64,000 nt of DNA from Massilia antarctica (GTDB lineage: Bacteria > Pseudomonadota > Gammaproteobacteria > Burkholderiales > Burkholderiaceae_D): NCBI RefSeq assembly GCF_015689335.1, contig NZ_CP065053.1:2666001-2730000 (forward strand). The letters are read 5' to 3'. The notes below the pieces were generated by a model. That model searched no databases and was not told the DNA's origin. It was given only the letters and a program-made list of their open reading frames with translations. The translations under genes were made by a program, and so were the position numbers. Of this stretch, positions 34,594 through 43,096 are shown piece after piece (position 1 is the stretch's first letter; each line of letters starts with the position of its first letter).

Positions 34594-35310
34594 TCATTCG
34601 GCCAGGTACGCTGGAAACGTGTCGGCAAGCCGGTGCGACTTGTGAATCGCCTGCCTGATGCTGTTCTGCTCCCGTTCATCGAGCCTGCGTCTTCCCAGAT
34701 CGTAGCTCTCGCTGCCGGGGTTCATATATCCATTAAAGAGCCCGAATAACTCATCATCAATTTCTTCGACGATGAGTTCCATATGTGATTCCCAAGCGGT
34801 GCCGACTATGTAGATAAGTCCGTCGATCGCTGCGGTTCCGCACCAATGCACTTCATCCCAGACCAGCGAAAACGTAGGCGGGGTAATGTATCCATGGCCA
34901 ATCCGGGCAAGGCTCCAGTTGTTCACGCCGTCATCAAGTTGACGAAGCGTGGGCAGAAGCGGCACGCATGACAAAATATCGAGGTCATGCCGATACAGGT
35001 GCGAAGAGCCAGGCAGATGATCCCCCTCGACGGCGACTTTAATAATTCGGGCCCCGACCAGATAGCTCTGCGCGATTTCCGAGGGTTGCTCGCTCCAGCC
35101 ATTCAGTTCGCTGATCGGAGGCTTCCACAGAAGCGTTTTTACATCACCCGCGCGCAGGCAGGTAATGGGCGTGAACCCGGCCGACATGCGCGCTCCAACG
35201 CGCGGCAGGATTGCCGCCATGCTGATCGTGCGGGCGCCATAATCGATCCGGGGATCCCTGAACCAAATGTCGGGGCAGTGGATTGCCATTGGTGAAAGCG
35301 ATAGCGTCAA
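34594..35310 (-). CDS. Hypothetical protein of the rpe-gph insert
   Basis: 238 residues from a TTG at 35310, chosen because AGGAG lies about 8 bases upstream; the first ATG is at 35289 with no ribosome site. Soluble, no signal peptide, no transmembrane segment, rather rich in Trp and Ile. Readable stretches: GARIIKVAVEGDHLPGSSHL, NNWSLARIGHGYITPPTFSL and MELIVEEIDDELFGLF. No family recognised. Base composition is lower in GC than the flanking housekeeping genes, consistent with later acquisition. Confidence 0.6.
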   Translation of the reverse strand: MTLSLSPMAIHCPDIWFRDPRIDYGARTISMAAILPRVGARMSAGFTPITCLRAGDVKTLLWKPPISELNGWSEQPSEIAQSYLVGARIIKVAVEGDHLPGSSHLYRHDLDILSCVPLLPTLRQLDDGVNNWSLARIGHGYITPPTFSLVWDEVHWCGTAAIDGLIYIVGTAWESHMELIVEEIDDELFGLFNGYMNPGSESYDLGRRRLDEREQNSIRQAIHKSHRLADTFPAYLAE

Positions 35311-35525
35311 AGTAGTTCTCCTGCGTAGAGCGATCTCGTGATGGCCGGCGGCGAATCAGGAAACATCGCTATTAATCGCTAGGGTAAATGTTCAGCACCT
35401 ATGAAGGGCTATCAGGAATCAGTAAATCTTGCTTAAAAAACGTGCAAAAACGCCGTTATTTGCTCAATTTTTCAGCAAAATTCAGACTTTTTCCCTACCT
35501 TTCGTAGAGGCTGAACAGTTACTCG
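35311..35525. other. AT-rich spacer with no gene supported
   Basis: 215 bases, clearly more AT-rich than the surroundings (runs such as TGCTTAAAAAACG and TTATTTGCTC). It separates the two hypothetical genes of the insert and could hold a promoter for the downstream minus-strand gene. No defined boxes are called. Confidence 0.4.
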
Positions 35526-36443
35526 CTAGGATTGACGCGGATAGGTTTCCATGATGTGGATCAGTTCCGCAGCCGCCTTGGCCCCGTCCAGAACCGTCAT
35601 AGCACATTGCCTTCGCAGGGCGCTCACGAGCGCGATCCGTGCGCCGTCCTGGGCAAGAGAGATCAATTCAGGCGATGAAATGACATACCCGCCAAGCACC
35701 ACAGGATGTCCCTCCTCCGATATCGGCGCGCGTTCGATGGTGCTGATCGCCGACGCTGCAATTCCGTACGCAATCAGTGCTTCGCCAGCCTTGCCTTGTA
35801 CCCGCCAGCGCACGGCAGGGCTGCGTTTCAGAAGCAAATCCATCGGGAGTATCTGCGCCAGTGCCCGGAAAAGGCCGTCGAGGCCCGATACGTCGACGAT
35901 CAAATCGCAGTCGTCGGGCAGTGCGCGCACGTGCGTTTCGATCTCGTTCGCGTCGTTTCGATGCGCACAAGGAGCAAGGCGAAGGCGCAGGGGAACTTCG
36001 TCGTACATGGTCACGGGAGGCTGCAAGCCGAGGTAGCCGCGGATGCTCTCGAGCTGTGCCTCGGCGACTCCGGCGCAGCGCTCGGGAGGAAAACAGTCGA
36101 ATACAGCACGGAGCATGGCGTGCGCCGCAGTGTCCTGATCGGGACTCCACAGCGAAAAATGTCGCGGCTGAACGTCGGGTGACGCGAACGTGCCGCCAAG
36201 GCACATGCCATCGAAGCCGGATTCGCTCCACCGGTCATCCCATCCTGCCAGCATGGCCGAGCAACCATCGTGGATGGCCGCCATGCCACGCGCGTCCACC
36301 GGGAGCGTGAAAACCAGGCCCGGGAGAAGTCCTGTGGGATCGGCTTCGAATGTCGCCGCGCCGGTAACGTCGCCCTCGACCCGGATAGTGCCGCCCCGAT
36401 GGAACGACGGCGCAAATCCGAGGCGAAGGTCGAAATACGGCAT
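35526..36443 (-). CDS. Hypothetical protein directly downstream of rpe
   Basis: 305 residues from ATG at 36443 (MPYFDLRLGFAPSFHRGGTI), 9 bp after the rpe stop, so likely in the same transcript. Soluble and without a signal peptide. The middle has PPVTMYDEVPLRLRLAPCAH and DDCDLIVDVSGLDGLFRALA; the end has YVISSPELISLAQDGARIAL. I do not recognise a family or catalytic motif. Codon usage is like the rest of the chromosome, unlike the next gene in the insert. Confidence 0.65.
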   Translation of the reverse strand: MPYFDLRLGFAPSFHRGGTIRVEGDVTGAATFEADPTGLLPGLVFTLPVDARGMAAIHDGCSAMLAGWDDRWSESGFDGMCLGGTFASPDVQPRHFSLWSPDQDTAAHAMLRAVFDCFPPERCAGVAEAQLESIRGYLGLQPPVTMYDEVPLRLRLAPCAHRNDANEIETHVRALPDDCDLIVDVSGLDGLFRALAQILPMDLLLKRSPAVRWRVQGKAGEALIAYGIAASAISTIERAPISEEGHPVVLGGYVISSPELISLAQDGARIALVSALRRQCAMTVLDGAKAAAELIHIMETYPRQS

Positions 36444-36452
36444 GGCGCCGCT

Positions 36453-37136
36453 TTACGCGCGGCCCTCTGGACCAACCTTGGCCAGCTCCACGCGCATGGC
36501 GTCGATGACGGCCTTGTAGTCCGGCTGGCCGAAGATGGCCGAACCGGCCACGAAGGTATCCGCGCCGGCTGCGGCGGCAGCGGCGATGTTATCGATCTTG
36601 ATGCCGCCATCGACTTCAAGCAGGATGTCGCGGCCCGACTCGTCGATCATGCGGCGCGCCAGCGCGATTTTCTTCAGCGCTTCCGGAATGAAGGATTGGC
36701 CGCCGAAGCCCGGATTGACCGACATAATGAGGATCATGTCGATCTTGTCCATCACGTGGTCGAGGAAGTGCAGCGGGGTGCCCGGATTGAATACCAGGCC
36801 GGCCTTGCAGCCGTTATCGCGAATCAGCTGGAGCGAGCGGTCGATATGCTCGGACGCTTCCGGGTGAAAGGTGATGATGTTCGCGCCAGCCTTGGCAAAA
36901 TCCGGAATCAGGCGGTCGACGGGCTTGACCATCAGGTGCACGTCGATCGGCACCTGCACGTGCGGGCGGATCGCCTGGCACACCAGCGGGCCGATGGTCA
37001 GGTTGGGAACATAATGGTTGTCCATCACGTCGAAGTGGATGATGTCGGCGCCCGAGGCAACGACATTGCGCACTTCCTCGCCCAGGCGGGCGAAATCGGC
37101 GGACAAGATGCTGGGAGCGATGCGGAATGTGGTCAT
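36453..37136 (-). CDS. rpe: Ribulose-phosphate 3-epimerase
   Basis: 227 residues from ATG at 37136 ([20 protein letters not shown]). TIM-barrel epimerase of the pentose phosphate pathway. Metal ligands and catalytic residues are seen in [20 protein letters not shown] (His, Asp, His pattern), [41 protein letters not shown] and [12 protein letters not shown] four codons upstream is an alternative start. Divergent from apaG. Confidence 0.97.
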   Translation of the reverse strand: MTTFRIAPSILSADFARLGEEVRNVVASGADIIHFDVMDNHYVPNLTIGPLVCQAIRPHVQVPIDVHLMVKPVDRLIPDFAKAGANIITFHPEASEHIDRSLQLIRDNGCKAGLVFNPGTPLHFLDHVMDKIDMILIMSVNPGFGGQSFIPEALKKIALARRMIDESGRDILLEVDGGIKIDNIAAAAAAGADTFVAGSAIFGQPDYKAVIDAMRVELAKVGPEGRA

Positions 37137-37315
37137 GGCGGCTGGCAAGGAGCTTGCGGTAAATGAAGATGCGCTATTTTACGCTGTCCCACGGAGCGCC
37201 CTTGCGGCGGGGCCGATTTTGCGGTGCAATGTATGATGCCCCGCCGGGCCTTTGTCGGACCGGTGCCTGAAAATTCACTCGGGCAACTTTTACAGTCTCA
37301 ATCAAGGAAATCCAG

Positions 37316-37690
37316 ATGGCCGCTTACGAATTTACTGTCACTGTCAGGACCCAGTACCTGCCGGAGCAGTCCGATCCGAGCCGAAGCAATTACGTGTTCA
37401 CCTATTCGATCACGATCAAAAACACCGGCACCGTCGGCGCGCAGCTCATTTCGCGGCACTGGGTGATCACCGATGCGAACAACCACGTCGACGAAGTGCG
37501 CGGCCTGGGCGTGGTCGGTCACCAGCCGCTCTTGCAGCCGGGCGAACAGTTCGAATACACCAGCGGCACCCAGCTGGCCACCCCGCAAGGCTCGATGACC
37601 GGCGAATACTTCTGCGTGGCCGAAGACGGCCATCAGTTCGAGACCAAGATTCCCGAATTCGTGCTGTCGCTGCCGCGCACCCTGCACTGA
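37316..37690 (+). CDS. apaG: ApaG protein
   Basis: 124 residues, the full family length. Starts MAAYEFTVTVRTQYLPEQSD and contains FTYSITIKNTGTVGAQLISR, HWVITDANNHVDEVRGLGVV and PGEQFEYTSGTQL. This is the fibronectin-type-III-like ApaG fold, linked to Co2+/Mg2+ resistance and dinucleoside polyphosphate metabolism in enterics; its exact role is unclear. Shine-Dalgarno AAGGAA lies upstream. Divergent from rpe, as usual in Burkholderiales. Confidence 0.95.
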   Translation: MAAYEFTVTVRTQYLPEQSDPSRSNYVFTYSITIKNTGTVGAQLISRHWVITDANNHVDEVRGLGVVGHQPLLQPGEQFEYTSGTQLATPQGSMTGEYFCVAEDGHQFETKIPEFVLSLPRTLH

Positions 37691-37699
37691 ACTGCGCGA

Positions 37700-37855
37700 T
37701 CAGTGGGCGGTGTCGTCGGGCAGTTCCTTTTTCTTTTCCGGCGCGTTCAGTTCCTGACCGTTATTGGTCGGCTTCGGTCCCGAATACATCGTCCACCACA
37801 CGATAAACACCAGCAGGAACAGCGCCACGCCTGCTTCAAGTATTAATGCCCACAT
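37700..37855 (-). CDS. 51-residue single-pass membrane protein
   Basis: Start ATG at 37855 (MWALILEAGVALFLLVFIVW) is preferred over the ATG at 37867 because GGGAG precedes it. One hydrophobic helix at residues 2-21, then a short charged tail ending KKKELPDDTAH. It is convergent with apaG (10 bp between stops) and almost head-to-head with mltA, whose ATG is only 10 bases away. Similar short proteins near mltA are familiar to me in this bacterial group. Function unknown. Confidence 0.7.
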   Translation of the reverse strand: MWALILEAGVALFLLVFIVWWTMYSGPKPTNNGQELNAPEKKKELPDDTAH

Positions 37856-37865
37856 ATTGACTCCC

Positions 37866-39068
37866 ATGTCTTCAACACGCAGCAGTTTACTCGTTTCGGC
37901 CGGCGCCGTCGCGCTGGCCCTCGCGGCATGCACCACGCCTGAACCCAGGCCGGTGCCGCCGCCGGTCGTCATGCCGCCGCCGGTGATGCAGATACCGCCG
38001 CCGGTGGCGCCACCGGCCAAGGCCGAAGCGGCGCCGTTGATGACGCCATCGACCTTCGGCGCGCTGCCCGGCTGGGAGCGCGACGACCTGCGCCAGGCAT
38101 GGCCGGCCTTCACGACATCCTGCGCTGTCCTGATGCGCAAGCCAGAATGGAAAACCGCGTGCGGCGCCGCGCGCACGGTCGATGCAAACGACGGCGCGGC
38201 CATCCGCGCTTATTTCGAAGCGTACTTCGTTCCAAACCAGGTGCGCGCGGCGGATGGTGCCGACACGGGCCTGATCACCGGCTACTACGAGCCCTTGCTG
38301 CGCGGCGCGCGCAAGCGCGGCGGCGCCTTCCAGACGCCCCTGTACCGGGTGCCGGACGACCTGCTGACGATCGACCTGGCCAGCGTCTACCCGGAGCTCA
38401 AGGGCAAGCGCCTGCGCGGGCGGCTGGTGGGCAAGAAGGTGATCCCGTATGACAGCCGCGCTGACATCGAACGCGCCGGCCTCGCCGGCAAGGAGCTGCT
38501 GTGGGTGGACGACCCGGTCGAAGCCTTCTTTCTGGAGGTGCAGGGTTCGGGGCGGGTCAAGCTGGCCGACAGCGGCGAGACCGTGCGCGTGGCCTACGCC
38601 GACCAGAACGGCCACCCGTACAAGGCGATCGGGCGCTGGCTGATCGAGCAGGGCGAACTGACATCGGCGGAAGCGACCGCGCAGGGCATCAAGGCGTGGA
38701 TTGCGACGCATCCCGAGCGGCGCCAGGAACTGTTCAACGCCAACCCGAGCTTCATTTTCTTCCGCGAAGAGCGCCTGCCCGATCCGTCGGTCGGGCCAAA
38801 GGGCGCGCTGGGCGTGGCATTGACGCCGGCGCGTTCGGTGGCCATCGACCCCACGTATTTACCGCTCGGCGCGCCGATTTACCTGGCCACCACCGAAGCG
38901 GGCAGCGAGGTGCCGATGCAGCGCCTGGTGATGGGGCAGGATACCGGCGGCGCCATTCGCGGCGCGGTGCGGGCGGACTTCTTCTTCGGCTTTGGCTACG
39001 AGGCGATGGAAAATGCGGGCCGCATGAAGCAGCGCGGCCAGCTCTGGGTGCTGCTGCCCAATCCCTGA
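37866..39068 (+). CDS. mltA: Membrane-bound lytic murein transglycosylase A
   Basis: 400 residues from ATG at 37866. Lipoprotein signal with lipobox LAAC (Cys22), then a Pro-rich linker (PPPVVMPPPVMQIPPP). MltA domain: TGLITGYYEPLLRGARKRGG and FQTPLYRVPDDLL, with the 3D domain near the end (YLPLGAPIYLA, VMGQDTGGAIRGAVRADFFF, including the catalytic Asp). Cleaves peptidoglycan glycan strands, giving 1,6-anhydromuropeptides, at the outer membrane. A few longer in-frame starts lie inside the divergent small gene and are not favoured. Confidence 0.95.
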   Translation: MSSTRSSLLVSAGAVALALAACTTPEPRPVPPPVVMPPPVMQIPPPVAPPAKAEAAPLMTPSTFGALPGWERDDLRQAWPAFTTSCAVLMRKPEWKTACGAARTVDANDGAAIRAYFEAYFVPNQVRAADGADTGLITGYYEPLLRGARKRGGAFQTPLYRVPDDLLTIDLASVYPELKGKRLRGRLVGKKVIPYDSRADIERAGLAGKELLWVDDPVEAFFLEVQGSGRVKLADSGETVRVAYADQNGHPYKAIGRWLIEQGELTSAEATAQGIKAWIATHPERRQELFNANPSFIFFREERLPDPSVGPKGALGVALTPARSVAIDPTYLPLGAPIYLATTEAGSEVPMQRLVMGQDTGGAIRGAVRADFFFGFGYEAMENAGRMKQRGQLWVLLPNP

Positions 39069-39126
39069 TGCGGCCGCGGATTCGCTACAATCGCACATTA
39101 CTCCACGCTTTCTGAAAGAGGATTCC

Positions 39127-39903
39127 ATGAATTATGCAGACCTGCTGATCGAGACCCACGGCAAAGTAGCCGTGATTCGCCTGAACCGTCCCAAGGCGCT
39201 CAACGCCCTGAACGACAACATGATGGACGAACTGGGCGACGCGCTGTACAAGTTCGACGCCGACAGCAGCATCGGCTGCATCATCCTGACCGGCAGCGAA
39301 AAAGCCTTTGCGGCCGGCGCCGACATCGCGGCGATGGTCGATTACGATTACGGCGACACCTACGGCGGCAACTACATCGGCCGCAACTGGGAACACATCC
39401 TCAACGTGCGCAAACCCGTCATCGGCGTGGTGCAGGGCTTCTGTCTGGGCGGCGGCTGCGAACTGGCCATGATGTGCGATTTCCTGATCGCGGCGGACAC
39501 CGCCAAGTTCGGCCAGCCCGAAATCAAGGTCGGCGTCACCCCGGGCGCCGGCGGCACGCAGCGCCTGCCGCGCACCATCGGCAAGGCCAAGGCCATGGAC
39601 ATGCTGCTCACGGCGCGCATGATCGATGCCGCCGAAGCGGAGCGCACCGGCCTGGTATCGCGCGTGGTCGCGGCCGACAAGGTGATGGAAGAAGCGCTGG
39701 CCGCGGCCACCACGATCGCCTCGATGTCGGTATCGGTGGCGATGGCGATCAAGGACAGCGTCAACCGCGCGTTCGAGACCACCCTGACCGAAGGCGTGCG
39801 CTACGAGCGCCGCTACTTCCACGCGGCGTTCGGCACGCCGGCGCAGAAGGAAGGCATGCAGGCGTTCCTGGCCAAGCGCCCGGCCAACTTCGACGGCCTG
39901 TAA
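39127..39903 (+). CDS. Enoyl-CoA hydratase
   Basis: 258 residues. Crotonase fold with oxyanion-hole and catalytic regions: AFAAGADIAAM, GFCLGGGCELAMMCDFLIAA (first catalytic Glu) and FGQPEIKVGVTPGAGGTQRL (second catalytic Glu). Both glutamates are present, so it should be an active hydratase of fatty-acid or amino-acid beta-oxidation (FadB/PaaF-like). Good Shine-Dalgarno AGAGGA before the ATG. Stops 1 base from the stop of the convergent carotenoid oxygenase. Confidence 0.94.
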   Translation: MNYADLLIETHGKVAVIRLNRPKALNALNDNMMDELGDALYKFDADSSIGCIILTGSEKAFAAGADIAAMVDYDYGDTYGGNYIGRNWEHILNVRKPVIGVVQGFCLGGGCELAMMCDFLIAADTAKFGQPEIKVGVTPGAGGTQRLPRTIGKAKAMDMLLTARMIDAAEAERTGLVSRVVAADKVMEEALAAATTIASMSVSVAMAIKDSVNRAFETTLTEGVRYERRYFHAAFGTPAQKEGMQAFLAKRPANFDGL

Positions 39904-39904
39904 A

Positions 39905-41314
39905 TCAGTCTTTGGCGCGCCAGGTGCCGTGAAAGCCGAACGGTATCCGGTGCGGCAGGCATACCGTCGCCACGGGGCCGGCCGCCACGTCGGCGGCGTC
40001 GATGACCAGCAGGTCGCTGCGGCCTTCCTGTGCGCGCCACGCGACCGCCAGCAGCCAGCCGTCGCCTTCGGGCGACTGCGCCGAGCGCGCGACGAATACC
40101 GGTTCGGAGATGACATCGCCAGCCGGCAGTGTATATAGCTGGCGCATGCCCGACGCAAAGTCGAAGCAGGCCAGCGAGTCGTACAGCACACTCTCCGATC
40201 CGCTCCTGATACGCTGCTCGCTGTGGCAGCAGTAAAAACCGACACGGTTGCGGCGCCCGGTATAGCGCTCGTCGATGCGCGGGAATTCCGCCGCCAGGTC
40301 GTCGAGGATGGTGCGCTCGAAGCCGTCGCCATCGCTCTCCAGGTCAAACGTCCATCTGCACAGGCACGCCGCCATGCCGGCTTGGTCGCCCCGGCTGCCA
40401 TCGGCGTTGGGCATGCCCGGCGCGCTGGCCGACTCCATCACGTAAGCCACGATGCGGCCGCCATCGTCCCAGGCGTTCATCACGTGGAATACGTGGCAGG
40501 CATCGCTCGCGAACCAGCGCAGTGTGTCCATCGGCTGCCCGCGCACGCCGATGCCGATGTAGCTGCGCTTGTCCGCTTCCCACGCAAACAGGGGCAGTCC
40601 TTTCATGGCGCGTTCCACGCTGATGGTCAGCGGCGTGACCGGAAACAGCACGTGGCGTTCGGTCAGCATGAAGTCGTGCATCATGCTTGCGTATGGCGCG
40701 CGGAAAGTATCGAGCGTGGTCACCTCGCAGTGCGCATCGAGTACGCCGTACAGCATGTTGGGTTCACCGGGGCTGTCGGGCAGCCAGGCGAAAAAATGCA
40801 GCTCCCCGGTCGCCGGATCGGCCTTGGGATGCGCGGTGAAGCGCTTGTTGACGGCACCGCCGAAATCCTGGTGCCCCTTTGATACCAGCGTGTGTGGATC
40901 GATTTCGAACGGCTGGTGCGACTCTTCCAGCGCAAACAGACGCCCGCCGTGCCACACCATGCTGGTATTGGCGGTGCCGCTGTTTTTTCCGTGGACCGAC
41001 GGGTCGCTGGTGGCCGGGTTGCCGAAGGTGCCGAACAGGGCGTGGCCGGCGTCGTGTTCGAGCTGCCATTTCGGCGTGCGCGCCCAGCGGTTGGCATAGG
41101 CCACCTTGCCGTCCTCGATGAAGAAGGCGTGCACCATGCCGTCGCCGGAAAACCAGTGATAGCGGTCGTCGCGCGGCGCGAAGCGGGGATTAGGTCCGAC
41201 CCGGTACAGCGCACCGCGCAGTTGCGGCGGCAGCGCGCCCCGGACCGGCAGCGTGTCGATGTCGCGTTCGCTGTCCAGGGAAGCGTAGTTCCCGGTAAAA
41301 AAATGGCCCGGCAT
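39905..41314 (-). CDS. Carotenoid oxygenase family protein
   Basis: 469 residues from ATG at 41314, with AAGGA upstream; the longer frame is ignored. Seven-bladed propeller family that cleaves C=C bonds with a non-haem iron held by four histidines: likely H162 (TAHPKADP), H213 (SMMHDFMLT), H277 (CHVFHVMNAWDDG) and H462 (PFGFHGTW near the C-terminus). Start NYASLDSERD and RGALYRVGPNPRF are typical. The substrate may be an apocarotenoid or a stilbene/lignin fragment and cannot be told. It is 17 bp downstream of a MerR regulator on the same strand. Confidence 0.92.
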   Translation of the reverse strand: MPGHFFTGNYASLDSERDIDTLPVRGALPPQLRGALYRVGPNPRFAPRDDRYHWFSGDGMVHAFFIEDGKVAYANRWARTPKWQLEHDAGHALFGTFGNPATSDPSVHGKNSGTANTSMVWHGGRLFALEESHQPFEIDPHTLVSKGHQDFGGAVNKRFTAHPKADPATGELHFFAWLPDSPGEPNMLYGVLDAHCEVTTLDTFRAPYASMMHDFMLTERHVLFPVTPLTISVERAMKGLPLFAWEADKRSYIGIGVRGQPMDTLRWFASDACHVFHVMNAWDDGGRIVAYVMESASAPGMPNADGSRGDQAGMAACLCRWTFDLESDGDGFERTILDDLAAEFPRIDERYTGRRNRVGFYCCHSEQRIRSGSESVLYDSLACFDFASGMRQLYTLPAGDVISEPVFVARSAQSPEGDGWLLAVAWRAQEGRSDLLVIDAADVAAGPVATVCLPHRIPFGFHGTWRAKD

Positions 41315-41331
41315 GGTGTTCCTTGGTGAGT

Positions 41332-42342
41332 TCAGAGACTTTGCATGGCTGCGCGAACGTAAGCGATCAGTGGCGCATCGATGCCGGAGGCGATGCGCAG
41401 TTCGGGTTCCTGCTCGAAGGCGTGGCGCAGCTTGGCCTGGAGTGCGGGATTTCCCGCCGCCTTGGACAGCGACAGCGCCTGCCACTGGCGCGCCAGCGCT
41501 TGCACGTCTGCGCTGGCGGGCGGCGTGCCTTGGGTCAGCTGATCGCGCAGGGCGCAGATGAGGATGGGCCAGGCGTCGGTTTGCTTGATGTAGTGCTGGC
41601 GCAGCAGGGCCATCTCGGCTTCGCTGCAGTAGTTGGCATAGATGGCCAGGCGCCGGTGCGCCATGGCCTGCGAGATGAACTGCATCGCCGCGCGATCGAC
41701 ACCATTGAGCATATGCAGGGTGGGCTCGTTCCAGTTCATGGCGTAGAGCTTCATCAGCATGGCCTCGTCGCCGCCCACCTCGTCGAGCAGGGCGGCGATC
41801 CAGCATTGCGCAAGCGCACCCGCCTCAGGGCTGTCGGGTTTCAGGCCCCGCTCCATCAGATCGCGCAAGGTGGAGGTCAGGTGCGTGTTGTCGCCGCTGC
41901 GTTGCTGGCGCCGCGTTTTCAGGGTGTGCAGTTCGGCGTCGGTGAAATAGCGCGCGCTGGCGGCCATGCGTTCGAGGGCGGCCAGCCAGTTGTCCATCGA
42001 TGGTTCATGGTGCTCGGCGAGCTGCGACTGCAAGTCGCGCAGATGGCCGTGCAGGGCCGATGCCTGGGCGATCTGGCGTTCGAGCGACGCGATCTGCTGC
42101 TCCACCACTTGCGGCAGGCTGGCGCCGCCATCGGCCAGCATGGCCTGGATCTGGGTGAGCGACAGGTCGAGGCGGCGCAGCGCCTGGATGCGGTAAAGAC
42201 GGGCGACATCCCCGCTGTCGTACAAGCGGTAGCCCTTGTCCGAGCGGACCGATGGTGTAAGCAGGGCGATATCGTCGTAATGGCGCAAGGCGCGCACGCT
42301 CAAGCCGCTGCGTTTCGCCAGTTGTCCTATTTTCAATAGCAT
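41332..42342 (-). CDS. MerR-family transcriptional regulator with a C-terminal effector domain
   Basis: 336 residues from ATG at 42342, with GGAGG upstream. N-terminal winged helix typical of MerR (KIGQLAKRSGLSVRALRHYD, LLTPSVRSDKGYRLY), then a dimerisation coiled coil, then about 220 residues resembling a TipAS-like multidrug-binding domain (helical, DAELHTLKTRRQQ; AMNWNEPTLHML). It is upstream of, and co-directional with, the carotenoid oxygenase, which is its probable target or partner. A promoter-like element with 19-bp spacing precedes it. Confidence 0.9.
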   Translation of the reverse strand: MLLKIGQLAKRSGLSVRALRHYDDIALLTPSVRSDKGYRLYDSGDVARLYRIQALRRLDLSLTQIQAMLADGGASLPQVVEQQIASLERQIAQASALHGHLRDLQSQLAEHHEPSMDNWLAALERMAASARYFTDAELHTLKTRRQQRSGDNTHLTSTLRDLMERGLKPDSPEAGALAQCWIAALLDEVGGDEAMLMKLYAMNWNEPTLHMLNGVDRAAMQFISQAMAHRRLAIYANYCSEAEMALLRQHYIKQTDAWPILICALRDQLTQGTPPASADVQALARQWQALSLSKAAGNPALQAKLRHAFEQEPELRIASGIDAPLIAYVRAAMQSL

Positions 42343-42363
42343 GCCGGTTCCTCCATTTATCAA

Positions 42364-42394
42364 ATGGTAAACCGTCACGTAATGAGAGGGTCAA
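42364..42394 (-). promoter_or_regulatory. Candidate MerR-type promoter of the merR-carotenoid oxygenase operon
   Basis: On the minus strand TTGACC (42394-42389), 19-bp spacer, TACCAT (42369-42364). The 19-bp spacing is typical of MerR-regulated promoters. A perfect 15-bp palindrome CCATTTATCAAATGG (42353-42367) overlaps the -10 and transcription start and could be an operator. Inferred from sequence only. Confidence 0.45.
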
Positions 42395-42457
42395 GCGCTC
42401 GCGGATAAAAATACTTGCAAAACCGGGGACAGCCCCCGGTTTTGCAATGCAGACCGT

Positions 42458-43051
42458 TTAGGTTGGTCCGTTGATGCTCATGCGCTGGGTATGCGTCCAG
42501 CGGTGGTCCGACGCCGATACGGCGGAGTTGTAGGTGCGGTAGGTCTGGCCTTCACCCGGCCATGGGTCCATGATGTAGACGTAGTTGGTGCCGTTGTACG
42601 TCTCGTAGCCGCGTCCCACCAGAATGTGGCCGCCGCCGTTGCTCCAGCCGTAGCGGATCACGAACGGGCGGTTGGCGTTGATGTCGTACACCACGCTGTT
42701 CCATGACGAGGCCACGTTATACGCGCCGTTCGAAACGCCCCACGCGTTAAGGATGCCTTGCACGCTGCCGTTGGAGCCGTACATATTGTTCGGCTGGTTG
42801 GCGTAGCTGTTCCAGTTGAAGTAGGTGTTCCCGCAGGCGTAGTTCAAGCCGAACGCCCAGTTCACGATCTGGCACTGGCTCGGTGTCTTCTTGTAGTAGT
42901 TCAGCACCGCCTTGCTCGACGCGGACCAGCACCACTGGCTGTGTTCCTGGGTAGTGAGCGGAACGCTGAGCGTGCGCCATTGCGCCATGGCCGCTGGCAG
43001 CGCCAGTAAAAGCGAAGCACCGATGACGAGCTTTTTGATGTTTGTGTTCAT
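42458..43051 (-). CDS. Secreted papain-like cysteine protease (C39/C70-like)
   Basis: 197 residues. Signal peptide ending LPAAMAQ (about residue 23), then a very compact protease domain that begins almost at once: C41 in EHSQWCWSASSKAVLNYY, H142 in SNGGGHILVGRGYE and D162 in YIMDPWPGEG. This matches the AvrRpt2/C39_2-like papain fold, with the WCW at the active-site Cys. There is no propeptide beyond the signal. The upstream co-directional gene, 45 bp away, encodes another secreted protein that may act with it. Substrate unknown. Confidence 0.85.
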   Translation of the reverse strand: MNTNIKKLVIGASLLLALPAAMAQWRTLSVPLTTQEHSQWCWSASSKAVLNYYKKTPSQCQIVNWAFGLNYACGNTYFNWNSYANQPNNMYGSNGSVQGILNAWGVSNGAYNVASSWNSVVYDINANRPFVIRYGWSNGGGHILVGRGYETYNGTNYVYIMDPWPGEGQTYRTYNSAVSASDHRWTHTQRMSINGPT

Positions 43052-43096
43052 GTTATCTCCTGATTCGTTCTAAGGATGGTGTAGCCGATGCCGGGC

